Of a DNA stretch of 64,000 bases, positions 51,423-59,384 are shown piece by piece. Numbering within the stretch: position 1 is the first letter of the stretch; each line of letters starts with the position of its first letter. The stretch spans positions 372,001 through 436,000 of the forward strand of contig NZ_JBHRXK010000002.1 of assembly GCF_042648505.1 (NCBI RefSeq), in the 5' to 3' direction. The position numbers and the translations under genes were made by a program. The DNA is from Lysobacter_L cavernae. GTDB taxonomy: Bacteria > Pseudomonadota > Gammaproteobacteria > Xanthomonadales > Xanthomonadaceae. A model generated the notes under the pieces. The model saw nothing but the letters and a program-made list of their open reading frames with translations. It had not been told where the DNA came from and ran no database searches.

Positions 51423-52917
51423 CCCCGCACCGGGCGCATCCGCGGCGCCGGTCACCGCCGAACGCCGCCTGCATCCGATGTCGTGGCTGTTCGTGCTGCT
51501 GCAGCAGCTCAAGCAGTTCATCGTGCCGCTGCTGGCGCTGCTGTTCTTCGGTCGTGGCGACCGTAACGAGCTGTGGCCGTTGATCGGCGTCGGCGTGCTG
51601 GTGGTGGTGTCGCTGTGGCAATACGCCACCTACCGCTACGGCGTGGCCGGCGACCGCCTGGTGGTGCGCAGCGGCCTGCTTGAACGCAGCCTGCGGGTGA
51701 TCCCGTTCGCGCGCATCCACAACGTCGCCCTGCAGCAGTCGCTGCTGCACCGGCTGTTCGGCGTCGCCGAGGTGCGGCTGGAGTCGGCCGGCGGCAAGAA
51801 GCCGGAAGCGCAGATGCGCGTGCTCAAGCTGTCCGACGCGCTGGCGCTGGAGGCGCTGGTGCGCCGGCGCGGTGCGGTCACCGATGCCGAGGCTGCACCG
51901 GAGCCGGCCGCCGAACCGCCGCTGCTGGTACTGCCGCCGGGCGAAGTGCTGCGGCTGGGGCTGGTGTCCAACCGCGGCCTGATCGTGGTCGGTGCGGCTT
52001 TTGCCGGCGCCTCGCAGTTCAGTCCGCGGCTGATCCCGAACGCGTTCGAGTCGCTGGGCGGCGAGCTGTTCGGCTACGCCGGCGCGCACGGCTTCGGCCC
52101 GGCCGAGTACGCGCTCGCGGCGGCCAGCCTGTTCGCCGGGTTCGTGCTGCTGTTGCGGTTGTTCTCGATGCTGTTGGCGCTGCTGCAGTACTACGGCTTC
52201 CGGCTGAGCGAGCACGAGCGCCGCCTGACCGTCGAGCGCGGCCTGCTCGCGCGCTGGCGCACCAGCGCCTCGCGCCGGCGCATCCAGGCCTGGACCCTGC
52301 GCGAAGGCCTGATGCACCGCCTGCTGCGGCGGCGCAGCCTGGAGGTCGACACCGCGGTCGCCGACGACAACCCCGAGCAGTCGCGCGCGCTGCGCGAACT
52401 GGCGCCGATTGCCCCAGCCGCAACCTGCGACGCGCTGATCGAACACCTGCTGCCGAAAGCGCAGTGGTCGCAGCTGGAGTGGCGGCCGCTGCCGGCGGCG
52501 AGCTGGTGGCGGCTGTTCCTGCCGGGGCTACCGTGGACGCTGCTCATCACCGTCGCACTGACCTGGCGCTTCGGCGGCTGGGGGCTGCTGGCGCTGGGGT
52601 GGCTGCCGTGGGCGGCGTTCAAGGCGCGCCGGCGTGCCCAGCGCAGCGCCTACGCGATGGGCGCCGAACTGGTGGCGGCGCGCGAAGGCTGGTGGAGTCG
52701 CACCTGGCGCTTTGCCGAACTCGACAAGCTGCAGGCGCTGCAGCTGACCCGCTCGCCGGTCGACCGCCGCTGCGGCACGGCGACACTGTGGCTGGACACC
52801 GCCGGCGCCGGCGCGATGGCGCCGCCGCTGCGGATCCGCTTCCTGCCCGAAGCCGAGGCGCGTGCGTTGTACGCGGCCCTTTCACGCACGCTGGCGAAGC
52901 GCCCTTTGCGTTGGTAG
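51406..52917 (+). CDS. PH-domain membrane protein, YdbT-like
   Basis: A 503-residue protein with several hydrophobic segments and three bacterial PH-domain repeats (for example YRYGVAGDRLVVRSGLLERS; YYGFRLSEHERRLTVERGLL; AYAMGAELVAAREGWWSR). The ATG at 51406 overlaps the stop of the YdbS-like gene by 17 bases. The two PH proteins likely form a membrane complex, with the Sel1-type protein on the periplasmic side. Confidence 0.85.
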   Translation: MTSTPDPAPGASAAPVTAERRLHPMSWLFVLLQQLKQFIVPLLALLFFGRGDRNELWPLIGVGVLVVVSLWQYATYRYGVAGDRLVVRSGLLERSLRVIPFARIHNVALQQSLLHRLFGVAEVRLESAGGKKPEAQMRVLKLSDALALEALVRRRGAVTDAEAAPEPAAEPPLLVLPPGEVLRLGLVSNRGLIVVGAAFAGASQFSPRLIPNAFESLGGELFGYAGAHGFGPAEYALAAASLFAGFVLLLRLFSMLLALLQYYGFRLSEHERRLTVERGLLARWRTSASRRRIQAWTLREGLMHRLLRRRSLEVDTAVADDNPEQSRALRELAPIAPAATCDALIEHLLPKAQWSQLEWRPLPAASWWRLFLPGLPWTLLITVALTWRFGGWGLLALGWLPWAAFKARRRAQRSAYAMGAELVAAREGWWSRTWRFAELDKLQALQLTRSPVDRRCGTATLWLDTAGAGAMAPPLRIRFLPEAEARALYAALSRTLAKRPLRW

Positions 52918-52950
52918 CCGCCGCTTCGGCAAACGAGGCCACCGCCACCC

Positions 52951-54021
52951 TTACGCGCCACGGCCCCAGTAACCCAGCTCACGGCGGATCTGCAGTCCCC
53001 GCAGCAGCGACGCCAGCGGCTTGCGCCGCAGCGGCCCCAGCTCGCCGCGCAGCAACGCCTCGGTCGCGGCCAGCACGCGCTCGGACGAACGCCCGTCGCG
53101 GTAGGGATGGATCGCATCGGCGTACGCGGCCAACGCGGCCTGCAGCTGCACGCTGGGCGCAAACGCCTGCGCCAGCATCGCCGGCAAGCGCTGTGGGTCG
53201 TCGAAATCGAGCATGTGCGGCTTCGGCGCGCGGTTGCGGAACGTCACCACCGGCTTGCGCTGCACCACGAACTCGGACACCACCGAGGTGGTGTCGGCGA
53301 CCAGCACGTCGGCGGCGCGCTGCGCGGCGACCAGTTGCTCGGTCTCGACGAAGGCCGCGTTGGCACCGGACAGGGCGCGGTAGCGTTCAAACAGTTCCGG
53401 CGCGCATTTCGGGTGCAGGGTCAGCAGCCAGTAGCGATCGCCGCGTGCGACCTGCGCGGCGATCGCCTCGGACAGGTGCGGCGCCGCGCTCAGGCGTTCG
53501 GTGAAGGTCGAGGCGAACAGCACCACCGGGCGCGTCCCGGCCGGCCGCCGCAACGTCGCGGCGCTGCCGTCGTCGTCACGGAACAACGGGTCGAGCTTGG
53601 GCCAGCCGGTCTCGACCACGGCGAAGTGGCCGGCCTGCGCGGCCAGCGCGCGGAACGGCGCGGTCGTTGCCGGGCCCTGCGTGCAGTACAGGTCGAACAA
53701 GCCGCGCACGCGGAAGTGGCCGCGCGTGTCCTCGCGCTTCTCGACGTTGAAACCGTGGAACAGCTGCACCTTGGCGCCAGCCACGAACGGCGGCACCCAA
53801 TTGGCGGCGCTGAACACCGCCCGCGGCTTCAGCGCGACCGCCTCGTGCAGGCCGGCTTTGCCAGGCGCGATCATGCGCACCGGTGCCGGCAGCGTCGCGC
53901 CGGCGGCGCCGTCGACCAGCCACGCGTGGGCGCGATGGCCGGCGGCTTGCAGCGCCTGCGCCAGCGGTTGCAGGATGGGCAGCGCGTACCGCTCGCTCGC
54001 GAACAACAGGTAATCGGCCAT
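52951..54021 (-). CDS. CDP-glycerol glycerophosphotransferase-like protein
   Basis: A 356-residue protein. The C-terminal half has the family pattern LLTLHPKC and VADTTSVVSEFVVQRKPVVTF (part cited), in which the Ser/Thr and His are needed for CDP-glycerol or similar CDP-polyol transfer. In Gram-positive bacteria the family (TagB/TagF) builds teichoic acids. Here it lies in a lipopolysaccharide/glycan cluster and may add a phosphoglycerol-like group to a surface glycan. The start at 54021 (MADYLLFASERYALPIL) is the family start; a longer frame to 54336 overlaps the divergent gene. Confidence 0.78.
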   Translation of the reverse strand: MADYLLFASERYALPILQPLAQALQAAGHRAHAWLVDGAAGATLPAPVRMIAPGKAGLHEAVALKPRAVFSAANWVPPFVAGAKVQLFHGFNVEKREDTRGHFRVRGLFDLYCTQGPATTAPFRALAAQAGHFAVVETGWPKLDPLFRDDDGSAATLRRPAGTRPVVLFASTFTERLSAAPHLSEAIAAQVARGDRYWLLTLHPKCAPELFERYRALSGANAAFVETEQLVAAQRAADVLVADTTSVVSEFVVQRKPVVTFRNRAPKPHMLDFDDPQRLPAMLAQAFAPSVQLQAALAAYADAIHPYRDGRSSERVLAATEALLRGELGPLRRKPLASLLRGLQIRRELGYWGRGA

Positions 54022-54067
54022 CAACGCTTCCTCGAACCCTTCATCGACGCAGGACACGCCGGCGGCC

Positions 54068-54841
54068 ATGCCGCTATCAGCCTGCATTATCGCGTTCAAC
54101 GAGGCCGACCGCATCGGCGACTGCATCGCCTCGCTGGCGTTCTGCGACGAGGTCGTGGTGGTCGACTCGCATTCGACCGATGCCACCGTCGCGATCGCCA
54201 CATCAATGGGCGCGCGCGTGCTGCAGCGGCCGTTCGACGGCTTCCGCAGCCAGAAGCAGTTCGCGATCGAGCAGGCCGCGCACGACTGGGTGCTGTGCCT
54301 GGACGCCGACGAGCGCGTGAGCGACGTGCTGCGCACCTCGATCGAGGCCGCGCGCGCGACCGGTTTTGACGGTGCCGCCGGCTACCGCTTCGCCCGCCTG
54401 AGCGAGTATTTCGGCAAATTCCTGCGCCACGGCAACGCCTACCCGGACCGGGTGCTGCGCCTGTTCGACCGCCGCCGCGGTGGCTGGCGCGGCCAGCGCG
54501 AAGTGCACGAGGCCGCCAGCGTCGACGGTGCCGTGCGCACGCTCGCCGGCGACCTGATCCATCACCCGTACCGCTCGCTCGAGCAGCAACTGCTCAAGAC
54601 CCAGCGCTACGCGCGGATGATGGCCGAGCACGATCACGCGCGCGGCAAGCGTGCGACGCTGGCCAAGCTGGTGCTGTCGCCGGCGTGGCGGTTCTGGCGC
54701 GGCTACCTGCTGCGCGGCGGCTTCCTCGACGGCTGGCACGGCCTGGTCTATGCCTATGTGCGCGCCAACTACGTGCGGCAGAAGGCCGTGATGCTGTGGC
54801 TGCTGCAGAACGGGCAGCCGGTCACCACCCCCGAGCGCTGA
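54068..54841 (+). CDS. GT2 glycosyltransferase, WaaE/KdtX type
   Basis: A 257-residue GT2-family transferase. The opening LSACIIAFNEADRIGDCI binds the nucleotide sugar, DSHSTDAT lies in the nucleotide-binding loop, and LDADERVS holds the metal-binding DxD-like motif. It resembles the WaaE/KdtX family of LPS-core beta-1,4-glucosyltransferases. The gene diverges from the CDP-glycerol transferase-like gene, with only 46 bases between, so both promoters overlap or lie inside the genes. Confidence 0.88.
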   Translation: MPLSACIIAFNEADRIGDCIASLAFCDEVVVVDSHSTDATVAIATSMGARVLQRPFDGFRSQKQFAIEQAAHDWVLCLDADERVSDVLRTSIEAARATGFDGAAGYRFARLSEYFGKFLRHGNAYPDRVLRLFDRRRGGWRGQREVHEAASVDGAVRTLAGDLIHHPYRSLEQQLLKTQRYARMMAEHDHARGKRATLAKLVLSPAWRFWRGYLLRGGFLDGWHGLVYAYVRANYVRQKAVMLWLLQNGQPVTTPER

Positions 54842-55278
54842 GCGCCGGCCGCCCTGGCCCGCGGCTGGCCGCTGGCTCAGGGACCGGTCATGAAACCGCT
54901 GTCCGCCCGGCCCATTGGACCTTGGCGCGGCGAACGGCTGATAATTTGCGCGCGACCTGCCCCGCATGGAGGTGCCTGGGGGCAGGCGAATCCGCCCCGT
55001 GGCCGGCGGCGTTCGTCCACGGTTCATGACGGTCGATCGCATTATCTGCAGCATCAGGAAACCCCGTCGGCCGACCCTGGAACCAGCAGGGCGCTGCCTG
55101 TCAGCCGGCGGCCCGCAGACCCCGGAGACGCCCCAGCACCGCGCCATACCCCCACAAGCTCGATTGAAGTCGCATTTTCCTGGAGGCGACCGCGACGTAC
55201 CGAACGCGCACATGCACCATGCATGCTGTTACCGGCTGTTACCGACCCGCCCCCTTGCTGCCCTGCCATAGCCCAGCC
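54842..55278. other. Intergenic region without a clear gene
   Basis: About 440 bases between the WaaE-type gene and the next glycosyltransferase. The frames on both strands are short and do not look like known proteins. The segment is probably the promoter and leader of the 55279-59384 glycan operon. A JUMPstart or ops-type element was looked for by eye and not found. Confidence 0.45.
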
Positions 55279-56175
55279 ATGCCCAACCCCATCGTTCCCA
55301 GCGTCGCCCTGATCATCTGCACCTACAACTGGAAGGAAGCCCTGGCGCTGGTGCTGCAGAGCGTGACGCGACAGAGCCGCCTGCCGGACGAGGTGATCGT
55401 CGCCGACGACGGCTCGCGCGACGACACCGCGGCCCTGCTGCGGGAGATCGCGCGCGATTTCCCGGTGCCGTTGCGGCACGTGTGGCAAGCGGACGAGGGC
55501 TTCCGCCGTGCCCGCGCGCTCAACCGCGGCTTTGCCGCCACCGCCTGCGATTACGTGATCCAGCTCGACGGCGACATGCTGCTGCACCCGGAGTTCGTCG
55601 CCGACCACCTGCGCCTGGCGCAGCCGGGCCGGTTCCTGCAGGGCACCCGCATCCGCACCACCGCGGCCGAGGCCCAGCGCCTGCTGGCCGGGGGCGAGCC
55701 CCGTTTCGGCTGGTTCGTCGACGCCTACTACCGCAATGACCACGACCGCAGCACCTACCACTACGGCCGCCGTCATCACAGCCTGCGCCTGCCGTGGCTG
55801 GCGCGGCTGAAGTCGCGCGCCTCCGGTCACCCGATGGGCTGCAACGTCAGCTTCTGGCGCAACGACCTGCTGCGCGTCAACGGCTATGACGAACGCATGG
55901 TCGGCTACGGCAGCGAGGACCTGGAAATCGACGCGCGCCTGCACCACGCCGGCATCAGGCGCCACCAGATCAAGTTCGCGGCACTGACCCTGCACCTCGA
56001 GCACGGCAGCGCCGGGCCGTCGGACCCCAGCGACCCGGACCTGCCCAACAATCGCCTGCTGCAGGCCAGCCGCGACGAGCGCCGGGTCCGCGCCGAGCGG
56101 GGCCTGGATGCGCACTTGGCCGAGCTGTCCCAGCCCCCCGCCGACCTGCGGACGCTGGCAGGCGGGCCGGCATGA
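55279..56175 (+). CDS. GT2 glycosyltransferase (paralogue 1)
   Basis: A 298-residue GT2-family transferase. VALIICTYNWKEALALVL binds the nucleotide sugar, DEVIVADDGSRDDT is the nucleotide-binding loop, LDGDMLLHPEF carries the DxD motif, and CNVSFWRNDLLRVNGYDE with YGSEDLEIDARL is the acceptor side. It is clearly related to the gene at 57386. It overlaps the start of the O-antigen ligase gene by four bases (ATGA). It probably acts on an undecaprenyl-linked glycan or LPS core at the inner membrane. Confidence 0.9.
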   Translation: MPNPIVPSVALIICTYNWKEALALVLQSVTRQSRLPDEVIVADDGSRDDTAALLREIARDFPVPLRHVWQADEGFRRARALNRGFAATACDYVIQLDGDMLLHPEFVADHLRLAQPGRFLQGTRIRTTAAEAQRLLAGGEPRFGWFVDAYYRNDHDRSTYHYGRRHHSLRLPWLARLKSRASGHPMGCNVSFWRNDLLRVNGYDERMVGYGSEDLEIDARLHHAGIRRHQIKFAALTLHLEHGSAGPSDPSDPDLPNNRLLQASRDERRVRAERGLDAHLAELSQPPADLRTLAGGPA

Positions 56176-57389
56176 TCGCGCAACCGCATCCGCGGTCGAT
56201 CGCCGCGGCAGCGCTCGACCGCGGCAGCGCCTTCCCGCCCTGGGTCCGCGCCTGGCTGCTGCTCGGCCTGGGCTGGCTGATCATCGGCATGGCGGTGCTG
56301 CCCGCCGGCCCCTCCTACAACCCGGGCAAGCTCTACACCTACAGCGTCGGCCTGGGCCTGTACCTGCCGGCCCTGGTGTTGCTCGCGCGCCCGCGCGAAG
56401 CCCTGGCGCTGTGGCGCCAGCCGCTGATGCCCTGGGTGATCGCCCTGCTGGCGTGGGGCTGCGTGTCGCAGCTGTGGAGCCACGCGCAGCGGCCGGAAGA
56501 CCAGATCGCGCGCAACCTGAGCATCGTGGTGTTCCTGTACGCCTGGATGCGCGCCATCGACGGCGACGCGCGACGCGTGCGTTTGCTGCTGATGGGCTGC
56601 GCCGTGGTCCTGGCCGCGGTCGCGGTGGCCGCCTTCGTGCATTACGAACTGCAGCCCGAGGACGGCCGGCGGCTGGCCGGCTTCGGGGTCATGGCCAATG
56701 CCAACCTGGCGGCCGCGGCGATGGGCGTGGCCGCGTTGTGGCTGAGCGCGTGGTCCCTGCGCAACCCCAGGTACCGGCTCGTCCAGGCGCTGGCCTGGAT
56801 CGTGCTGGTCGTGTTCGTGCTGCTGACCTTCACCCGCAGCGCGTGGGCCGCCTTGTTCGCGGGCCTGCTGGTGTTCGTGCTGCTCGGCCGCTCCCGGCCG
56901 TGGCTGTACGGCAGCATCCTGGCCGGGCTCGGCGCCGTCTGCTTCATCGCCTACCTGCCGGAGATCACCGAGCGCGGCTGGTCGCTGCGGCCCGAGATCA
57001 TGAAGCAGTCCTGGCTGCTGTTCCGCGAGTCGCCGTGGCTCGGCCTCGGCCAAGGCAGCGAGTTCACCATCCGCGCCGGCAACGAGGTCCTGACCCATGC
57101 CCACAACCTGTTCAGCCAACTCGCCATCCAGCTCGGCCTGCCCGGGCTGGTGCTGTGGTCGGGGATCTGGCTGGGCCTGGCCTGGCGCGGCTGGCGCCAC
57201 CGCCACAAACCGCTCGGGCGGCTGGTGCTGGCGACGTGGGTGTTCGCGATGGTGATGGTGCAGGTCGACCTGCCGCACCTGCTCGACAGCCCACGCCCGG
57301 GCTGGCTGGTGCTGTGGCTGCCGATCGCGCTGAGCTTCGCGCTGGGCCGCGACGAGCCGGTGGCGCGGAGCAAGGCCGTGCGCCGATGA
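56172..57389 (+). CDS. waaL: O-antigen ligase-family membrane protein
   Basis: A 405-residue polytopic membrane protein with about ten hydrophobic segments, of the WaaL/O-antigen ligase family. The large periplasmic loop has SLRPEIMKQSWLLFRES and LGLGQGSEFTIRAGNE, then THAHNLFSQLAIQLGLPGL with the conserved His. WaaL joins O-antigen to lipid A-core on the periplasmic face. It is translationally coupled to both neighbours by 4-base overlaps (56172-56175 and 57386-57389). Confidence 0.85.
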   Translation: MIAQPHPRSIAAAALDRGSAFPPWVRAWLLLGLGWLIIGMAVLPAGPSYNPGKLYTYSVGLGLYLPALVLLARPREALALWRQPLMPWVIALLAWGCVSQLWSHAQRPEDQIARNLSIVVFLYAWMRAIDGDARRVRLLLMGCAVVLAAVAVAAFVHYELQPEDGRRLAGFGVMANANLAAAAMGVAALWLSAWSLRNPRYRLVQALAWIVLVVFVLLTFTRSAWAALFAGLLVFVLLGRSRPWLYGSILAGLGAVCFIAYLPEITERGWSLRPEIMKQSWLLFRESPWLGLGQGSEFTIRAGNEVLTHAHNLFSQLAIQLGLPGLVLWSGIWLGLAWRGWRHRHKPLGRLVLATWVFAMVMVQVDLPHLLDSPRPGWLVLWLPIALSFALGRDEPVARSKAVRR

Positions 57390-58231
57390 AGGTCTCGCTG
57401 GTGGTGCTGACCTACAACTGGCCCGAAGCACTGGAGCCGGTACTGCGCAGCGTCGGCGCCCAGACCCGCCTGCCCGACGAGGTGCTGATCGCCGACGACG
57501 GCTCGGGGGCACCGACCCGGGCGCTGATCGAGCGCCTGCGCGACGGCTTCCCGACCGCGCTTGAGCACGTCTGGCAGGACGACCGCGGCTTTCGCGCCGC
57601 GCGCTGCCGCAACCGCGGCATCGCCGCCAGCCGCGGCGACTACGTCGTCCTCATCGACGGCGACATGCTGCTGCACCCGCACTTCATCGCCGACCACCTG
57701 ATGCTGGCCGAGCGCGGCTGTTTCCTGCAGGGCGGGCGGCTGAAGGCGACGCGTGCGGAAAGCGCGCGCCTGCTCGGCGGCGGCCATCCCGTGTTCGCGC
57801 CCTGGTGCGCGGCCGATTTCCACGAATTCGACGGCACCCGCCGCCTGTACGCGTTCCGCCAGCCGCTGCTGGCGCGGTGGAAGGCGCGCTCGCGCAACGG
57901 CGGCCGGGTGATGAGCTGCAACATGAGCTTCTGGCGCGACGACCTGCTGCGCGTCAACGGCTTCGACGAGCGCATGGAAGGCTATGGCGCGGAAGACCGC
58001 GAGCTCGCGGAGCGGCTGCAGAACGCCGGCCTGCGCCGCCGCGCGTTGAAATGGTCGGCGCTGGCCACGCACCTCTGGCACGATTCACGCGCACCGGTCG
58101 ACGTCGACGACATGAGCCTGGCCAACAACCGCTTGTTCCACCTCACCCGCACCCAGGGCATCACGCGCTGTGCGCAGGGCATCGACGGGCATGCCGAGCT
58201 GCTCGGGGCCCCTGCGCGCGCGGCATCATGA
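57386..58231 (+). CDS. GT2 glycosyltransferase (paralogue 2)
   Basis: A 281-residue GT2-family transferase that begins MKVSLVVLTYNWPEALEPVL, with DEVLIADDGSGAPT, IDGDMLLHPHF and CNMSFWRDDLLRVNGFDE. It is a close relative of the gene at 55279, and the two flank waaL. It starts in the ATGA overlap with waaL. The pair may add two sugars of the same type in a row, or one may be specific to another acceptor. Confidence 0.9.
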   Translation: MKVSLVVLTYNWPEALEPVLRSVGAQTRLPDEVLIADDGSGAPTRALIERLRDGFPTALEHVWQDDRGFRAARCRNRGIAASRGDYVVLIDGDMLLHPHFIADHLMLAERGCFLQGGRLKATRAESARLLGGGHPVFAPWCAADFHEFDGTRRLYAFRQPLLARWKARSRNGGRVMSCNMSFWRDDLLRVNGFDERMEGYGAEDRELAERLQNAGLRRRALKWSALATHLWHDSRAPVDVDDMSLANNRLFHLTRTQGITRCAQGIDGHAELLGAPARAAS

Positions 58232-58268
58232 GCGCAACGACCCACTGCCGCGCGGTCGGGGACGGCGC

Positions 58269-59384
58269 ATGAAGCTGCTCTACACCAACTTCCACGACGG
58301 CGACGGCGGCGGGCACACCACCTACCTGCGCACCCTGGCCGCGGCGCTGGCCGCGCAGCACGAGGTGCACGTCGCCGCGCCGGCGGGCAGCCGCCTCAAC
58401 CGCGAGGCCCGCGCCATCGCCGGCGTGCACGTGCTCGACCAGCCGTTTCCCAATGGCCTCAAGCGGCTGGCCGCAAGGTGGCGCGCGCGCCGGCAACTGG
58501 CGCAGTACCTGCGCCGCCATGCCTTCGACCTGATCCACGTCAACGGCTCGGCCGATCACCGCCTGGTGTTGGCGTCGCTGCCACGCGCCGGCAACGCGCC
58601 GAAGCTGGTGCTGACCAAGCACAACAGCAAGCCGATGACCGGCCTGGGCCATCGCCTGCGCGCGCGCCGCACCGACCAGGTCATCGCCGTGTGCGAGTAC
58701 ACGCGCCGCGAACTGATGCACACCGCGTATCGCCGCTGCCGGCTGGACACCGTGCACAACGGCGTCGACATCGACCACTGGACGCCCTGGTCCGACGAGC
58801 GCAGCGCGGGCGAGCGCCTGCGCCTGGGCGCGGGGCCGGCGCAGCTGGTGCTCGCCAGCAACGCCGGCACCGCCGATTACAAGGGCTGGATGGACCTGGT
58901 CGAGGCATTGGCACTGCTGCCGCCGGAGCAGCACGCGCAGGTGCGGCTGCTGATCGCCGGCCGGCCGCTGTCGGCCGCGCAACTGCAACGCATCGCCGAG
59001 CTCGGCCTGGCCGAACAGGTGCACTACGCCGGCATGCTCGCCGACACCCGGCCGCTGGTGGCGGCGGCGGACGTCGGTTTCGTGCTGTCGTGGGACGTCG
59101 AGACCATCTCGTTCGCCTGCCGCGAAATGATGGCGATGGGCAAGCCGATGCTGCTCAGCGATTACGCCGGGCTGCCCGAGAACATCCACGTCGGCGAGGA
59201 CGGCTGGCTGGTGCCGGCACGTTGCCGCGCGTCGATGGCGGCGTCGCTGCAGTTGCTGCTGCAATGCCGCGACCGCTTGCCGGCGATGGGCGCGGCGGCA
59301 CGCGCGCACGCCCAGCGCGAGTTCGGCTTGCCGCTGTTCGTGCAACGCACGCTGGCGGTGTACCGGCAGCTACTGGCGGTGTGA
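58269..59384 (+). CDS. GT4 glycosyltransferase
   Basis: A 371-residue GT-B fold transferase. The N-terminal domain opens MKLLYTNFHDGDGGGHTTYL with the GGG acceptor loop, and the C-terminal donor domain has an E-x7-E motif in WDVETISFACREMMAMG. It lies 38 bases after the GT2 gene. Its last 15 bases overlap the end of the convergent ArnT-like gene. The sugar is not known. Confidence 0.88.
   Translation: MKLLYTNFHDGDGGGHTTYLRTLAAALAAQHEVHVAAPAGSRLNREARAIAGVHVLDQPFPNGLKRLAARWRARRQLAQYLRRHAFDLIHVNGSADHRLVLASLPRAGNAPKLVLTKHNSKPMTGLGHRLRARRTDQVIAVCEYTRRELMHTAYRRCRLDTVHNGVDIDHWTPWSDERSAGERLRLGAGPAQLVLASNAGTADYKGWMDLVEALALLPPEQHAQVRLLIAGRPLSAAQLQRIAELGLAEQVHYAGMLADTRPLVAAADVGFVLSWDVETISFACREMMAMGKPMLLSDYAGLPENIHVGEDGWLVPARCRASMAASLQLLLQCRDRLPAMGAAARAHAQREFGLPLFVQRTLAVYRQLLAV

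Noticed and set aside
54966..55271. Plus-strand frame in the glycan operon leader
   Set aside because: Pro/Arg-rich, no start signal and no family; treated as non-coding leader.
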